A stretch of DNA of 64,000 bases from positions 24,272 through 88,271 of the forward strand of contig JAIMKP010000009.1 of assembly GCA_020692355.1 (NCBI GenBank), given 5' to 3'. Position 1 is the first letter of the stretch. Each line of letters begins with the position of its first letter. Of this stretch, positions 60,652 to 64,000 are shown in pieces. A program made the position numbers and the translations under genes. Source of the DNA: Desulfosporosinus sp. Its GTDB lineage: Bacteria > Bacillota > Desulfitobacteriia > Desulfitobacteriales > Desulfitobacteriaceae. Under the pieces are notes generated by a model. That model ran no database searches. It was not told where the DNA came from and worked only from the letters and a program-made list of their open reading frames with translations.

Positions 60652-62067
60652 ATGCTAGGACAGGAAGTAGACAAGAACCTGCGTTCAGGCGCAGAGCGGC
60701 TGAATACAGTGAGGAAAGACGGTTCGGCTTTAGAGGCTGGCGGCGAGGATGTTGGGGATAGGGCCTATCAGGCGGCCTTAGGCTATCTCGTGAGCCTCAC
60801 GAAGTTTGGCATGAATTTCGGACTCGGCCGGATTCGCGAACTTCTTAACCGTTTGGGCCATCCTGAGAAGAAACTGAAGATCATCCACATAGGAGGTACC
60901 AATGGTAAAGGCTCGACCACGGTGATGGCTGCCGAGATTTTAAAGGAAGCCGGATATCGGGTGGGGATGTTTACATCCCCCCATCTTCAGGATTACCGGG
61001 AACGGATGACGATCAATGGGGAGATGATTCCCAAACATAGGGTCATCGACTTGATCCAGAGGCTGCGTCCACATTTAGAGGCTTTGGTTGCGAGTGGAGT
61101 AGAGCATCCGACAGAATTCGAAGTCAACACCGCCATGTGCCTTCTTTATTTTGCAGAAGAGGAGGTAGATTACGCGCTGATCGAAGTGGGCTTGGGTGGG
61201 GAGATCGATTCCACGAATGTGGTCACCCCGCTTATCAGTGTGATCACCAATGTTGGGCTCGATCACATGGATTATCTTGGGCCGGACATTCCCACGATTG
61301 CCCGCAACAAAGCAGGGATTATTAAGCCTAATTCCGTAGCCATGACCGCCTCGGATCGCCCTGAAGTGGTGGCGATCATCCGGCAGAAGGCGCAGGAAGT
61401 GGGTGCCCGTTTCTGGCATGTCGGAGAGGATGTACGCTGGGAAAGCCGTTGGAGCGGCGAGGTGGAGCAAGAGTTTGATCTGGTCGGACTGCATGCGACC
61501 TATCCTAAACTCCGCATCAGCCTCGTGGGGAGCCATCAGTTAGCCAATGCGGCGACCGCTGTCACGATCTGCGAAATTTTAGAGTCGGAATATGGAGTAG
61601 CGATCCCCAGAAAGGCCATCTATACCGGGCTGAGGCAGGCCGTTTGGCCGGGCCGACTCGAACTTCTCTCCCTGAAACCGAAGGTGCTGTTGGATGGGGC
61701 GCATAATTTTGACGGGGCGGGCGTCCTGGCTCAGAGCCTGCATCTCTACAGCCGCAAGCGCTTGGTGCTTGTCCTGGGTATGCTAGCCGACAAGGAGCGG
61801 GAGAAGGTGGTCAATCTTCTCGTTCCGCTCGCCGATCAGGTGATCGTCACACGCCCGAATTCCCCTCGGGCCGGGGATTGGCAGGCCTTGGCAGACATTG
61901 CGGGAAAGCATAATCGCCCGGTACGCGTGATTGAAGATCCGAAAGAAGCGGTACTTGAGGGGTTAGCCTCCCTAGAGAATGAGGATATGCTTTGCGTCAC
62001 CGGTTCCCTCTACATGCTCTCTGATGCCCGTCAGGCATTGGTGGAGAAGCTTAAATCCAGCCTGTAG
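60652..62067 (+). CDS. folC: Folylpolyglutamate synthase / dihydrofolate synthase
   Basis: 471 residues. The ATP-binding P-loop GGTNGKGSTT is at about residue 83. EVGLGGEIDSTNV, ITNVGLDHMDYLG and LLDGAHNFDGA are FolC signatures. An N-terminal extension of about 40 polar residues precedes the usual start. It adds glutamate to folates. It lies 56 bp after valS, as in many Firmicutes. Confidence 0.94.
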   Translation: MLGQEVDKNLRSGAERLNTVRKDGSALEAGGEDVGDRAYQAALGYLVSLTKFGMNFGLGRIRELLNRLGHPEKKLKIIHIGGTNGKGSTTVMAAEILKEAGYRVGMFTSPHLQDYRERMTINGEMIPKHRVIDLIQRLRPHLEALVASGVEHPTEFEVNTAMCLLYFAEEEVDYALIEVGLGGEIDSTNVVTPLISVITNVGLDHMDYLGPDIPTIARNKAGIIKPNSVAMTASDRPEVVAIIRQKAQEVGARFWHVGEDVRWESRWSGEVEQEFDLVGLHATYPKLRISLVGSHQLANAATAVTICEILESEYGVAIPRKAIYTGLRQAVWPGRLELLSLKPKVLLDGAHNFDGAGVLAQSLHLYSRKRLVLVLGMLADKEREKVVNLLVPLADQVIVTRPNSPRAGDWQALADIAGKHNRPVRVIEDPKEAVLEGLASLENEDMLCVTGSLYMLSDARQALVEKLKSSL

Positions 62068-62068
62068 A

Positions 62069-62125
62069 CCTGTGTTAAAAACTTAACACAGGATTAACAT
62101 TTAACTCGATATAATTTGCTACAAT
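62069..62125 (+). promoter_or_regulatory. folC terminator-like hairpin and PhoP-box-like promoter of the phosphate genes
   Basis: CCTGTGTTAA-AAAC-TTAACACAGG is a perfect hairpin just after folC. Its right arm also begins a series of TTAACA repeats (62083-62088 and 62094-62099, 11 bp apart), the spacing of PhoP boxes in Firmicutes. TATAAT (62110-62115) and TACAAT (62120-62125) follow as -10 candidates. Control by phosphate starvation is inferred. Confidence 0.5.
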
Positions 62126-62166
62126 ACTTGAGGGGTAAAAGGTTTTTGCAGGGTGAGGGTTGATGT

Positions 62167-62793
62167 ATGTTTGGATTAGCCTCAAAAAGTGACAAGTTTT
62201 ATAATTTATTCCAAAAAACGACAGAAAAGGTCTATGCGACGGTTAGAAAGTTAGATGAGATTATGGAGCAACACTCTGTTTCCGTCGAGGATGGCGAAGC
62301 GATGCACAAGCTCGAACATGAAGCGGATGCGTTGACTGCGATGATCCTTGACCGGCTTAATTCCACCTTTATCACACCGCTCGATCGGGAAGATATTTAC
62401 ACCCTTGCCCAAGTGCTTGATGACATTGTAGATTTTGCCCAGGGGACGGTTGAGCGGATGATCCTCTATCGCACGGCGAAGCCTTCGATCGGAGCCCAGG
62501 AGTTAGTGCATCTGCTCGTACGGGCAGCGGAACAAATTCAGACGGCCTTTGCCTGCCTTAATAATATTCATTTTAAAAAATCGGAACTTCTAACAGCGAC
62601 GGAAGAGATCTATCAGCTAGAAAGTGCGGGGGATAAGATCTACCGTCAGGAAGTTGCCCGCCTGTTTGAGCATGAAAAGGATCCGATTGAAATTATTAAA
62701 TGGAAGGAAATCCTCGAGCACATCGAGATCACCCTAGATCACTGCGAATCGATTGCCAACCTCTTGAAGGGGGTAGTTCTGAAGTATGACTAG
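62167..62793 (+). CDS. DUF47/PhoU-like phosphate transport regulator
   Basis: 208 residues, all helical, with the DUF47 features LEHEADALTAMILDRLNSTFITPLDREDIY and LESAGDKIYRQEV. Such proteins accompany Pit transporters and are thought to modulate them from the cytoplasmic side. Its stop lies inside the next gene (8-bp overlap), so the two are coupled. Confidence 0.9.
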   Translation: MFGLASKSDKFYNLFQKTTEKVYATVRKLDEIMEQHSVSVEDGEAMHKLEHEADALTAMILDRLNSTFITPLDREDIYTLAQVLDDIVDFAQGTVERMILYRTAKPSIGAQELVHLLVRAAEQIQTAFACLNNIHFKKSELLTATEEIYQLESAGDKIYRQEVARLFEHEKDPIEIIKWKEILEHIEITLDHCESIANLLKGVVLKYD

Positions 62794-63793
62794 TGTGGGC
62801 GCGATGTTGGTCATCGTGGTCTTTTTCGCGCTGGCTTTCGATTACATTAATGGTTTTCATGATACCGCCAATGCGATTGCAACGAGTGTCTCCACTCGGG
62901 CCCTGACGCCAAAACGGGCTGTCGTGGTTGCTGCAGTTTTTAACTTTTCGGGTGCTCTTTACAGTACGGGGGTTGCTCAGACGATTGCCAAGGATATCGT
63001 TTCGCCGACGATCGCGACCAAAGAAGTGATCGTCGCCGCCTTAGCGGGAGCCATTATTTGGAATCTCATTACATGGTACTTAGGGATTCCCAGCAGTTCC
63101 TCTCACGCGATCATCGGCGGAGTAATCGGTTCTTCGGCAGCGAAAGCGGGCTTTTCGGTATTGCACTGGCAGGGAATCGGGAAAATTGTTTCAGCACTCA
63201 TCTTTTCTCCGATTATGGGGATTTTCCTCGGCTACCTGATTATGAAGGGTTTGTTTCTCCTAGTTGGCCGATTTTCTCCTTCAAAGGTGAATCACATCTT
63301 TCGCAGGTTGCAGATCCTTTCGGCTTCGCTGCTTGCGTTCAATCACGGTTCGAACGATGCCCAAAAGTCCATGGGGATCATCACCATGGCTTTGATTTCG
63401 GCGGGAATCCAGGCTCCGACGGTTCTCGCTCCTCCCCTTTGGGTTAAAGCGGCATGTGCTCTGGCGATGGCCGCAGGGACAGCTGCAGGGGGTTGGAAAA
63501 TCATTCGCACCATGGGCGGGAAAATCTTTAAATTAGAACCGATTAATGGCTTCGCGGCCGATCTGAGTTCCTCCGCCGTTATCTGGACGGCGACGGCATT
63601 TCCCGGGCTACATCTGCCGGTGTCAACCACGCATGTGGTTTCTGGTTCCATTATGGGTGTCGGGAGCGCGAAGCGAGTTTCGGCTGTACGTTGGGGTGTG
63701 GCTCAGCAAATGCTGGTGGCTTGGTTGGTGACAATTCCTAGTTGCGGGTTTATCGCAGCCCTCTTTTACGCTTTGATACTTAGGTTTTTTTAA
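62786..63793 (+). CDS. pit: Low-affinity inorganic phosphate transporter (Pit family)
   Basis: 335 residues with about 10 membrane segments. The family's duplicated signature appears as NGFHDTANAIATSVSTRAL in the first half and FNHGSNDAQKSMGIITMAL in the second; SSSHAIIGG and VSTTHVVSGSIMG are also present. It imports phosphate with a proton or as metal phosphate. It is coupled to the DUF47 gene. Confidence 0.94.
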   Translation: MTSVGAMLVIVVFFALAFDYINGFHDTANAIATSVSTRALTPKRAVVVAAVFNFSGALYSTGVAQTIAKDIVSPTIATKEVIVAALAGAIIWNLITWYLGIPSSSSHAIIGGVIGSSAAKAGFSVLHWQGIGKIVSALIFSPIMGIFLGYLIMKGLFLLVGRFSPSKVNHIFRRLQILSASLLAFNHGSNDAQKSMGIITMALISAGIQAPTVLAPPLWVKAACALAMAAGTAAGGWKIIRTMGGKIFKLEPINGFAADLSSSAVIWTATAFPGLHLPVSTTHVVSGSIMGVGSAKRVSAVRWGVAQQMLVAWLVTIPSCGFIAALFYALILRFF

Positions 63794-63952
63794 TTCCTTC
63801 AGTAAGTATAAATCTGTGGGGGAATGAGGGAACTAAGTTTTCTGCCTGCGTGTCGTTACCCCCTCGAAATCTAGGGAGTCCACGTTTAGGCTAATAATAA
63901 TCGGGAAAACCTATTGTTGTGCTGAATTACAAGAAAATATTTGTGAAAGAAA

Positions 63953-63980
63953 TTGCATTTTTAAAAGATAGTGCTATAAT
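63953..63980 (+). promoter_or_regulatory. Promoter reading out of the window
   Basis: TTGCAT (63953-63958), 16 bp, TATAAT (63975-63980). It probably serves a gene beyond the right edge. No gene is visible from 63794 to 64000. Confidence 0.55.
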
Positions 63981-64000
63981 CTCATCTTTGACAGTTAAAA

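Overview
The window looks like a chromosomal segment of an anaerobic, spore-forming, respiring Firmicute of the Peptococcaceae/Desulfitobacteriaceae type (Desulfosporosinus- or Desulfitobacterium-like). This is an inference from the tig-clpX-lonB-lonA-ysxC order, a T-box in front of valS, LonB, a TIGR04086-type membrane protein, a LysM/ferritin-like (spore-coat-like) protein, multihaem lipoprotein cytochromes with NrfC/NrfD partners, and sigma-54 control of an acyl-CoA pathway.

Layout. 1-4548: tail of an IclR regulator and a three-gene glycolate/D-lactate oxidase operon (order F-E-D). 4738-7278: a membrane PAS-GGDEF-EAL protein. 7541-7623: tRNA-Leu(UAG). 8215-11840: a cell-envelope trio (diacylglycerol glucosyltransferase-like, MFS, polysaccharide deacetylase with a C-terminal extension). 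12079-19898: trigger factor, ClpX, LonB, Lon and EngB, with no clpP between tig and clpX. 20440-24374: cation antiporter, EamA exporter, LysM protein and TIGR04086 protein. 24560-34353: a sigma-54 activator, then an MFS transporter and an acyl-CoA operon (CoA ligase, HpaB/AbfD-family enzyme, acyl-CoA dehydrogenase, EtfBA). Both the transporter and the operon have textbook -24/-12 promoters and CATACA/TGTATG palindromes. 34480-37568: cobalamin riboswitch and cbiMNQO. 37530-49600: an accessory respiratory region with a decahaem and a hexahaem lipoprotein cytochrome, NrfC, NrfD, ResB, ResC and a NarL-type two-component system, bordered by gene remnants and repeats. 49713-53637: thiolase, a second acyl-CoA dehydrogenase and a glutamate-synthase-like protein. 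53831-55440: amt and a convergent P-II gene. 55594-56931: chemotaxis receptor. 57357-62067: T-box valS and folC. 62167-63793: DUF47/Pit phosphate uptake.

How it works together. The NrfC/NrfD pair would oxidise menaquinol and pass electrons to the surface cytochromes. ResB/ResC would assemble the haems, and the sensor/regulator pair probably controls the locus. The acyl-CoA genes on both sides of the cobalt/cytochrome block look like parts of one beta-oxidation-type pathway whose electrons leave through Etf.

The most unusual content is repetitive. (i) A 497-bp perfect direct duplication flanks the decaheme gene, so one crossover would delete it. (ii) A 254-bp highly structured element, resembling HEARO/omegaRNA-type IS200/IS605 derivatives, is present in five copies; one supplies the stop codon of the hexahaem cytochrome. 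(iii) A compact element with two AnGGA-loop hairpins occurs as two near-identical ~140-bp copies, and its 53-bp core also sits inside the terminal hairpin of one 254-bp element. (iv) A GAACCGTCCCC repeat family occurs at two places.
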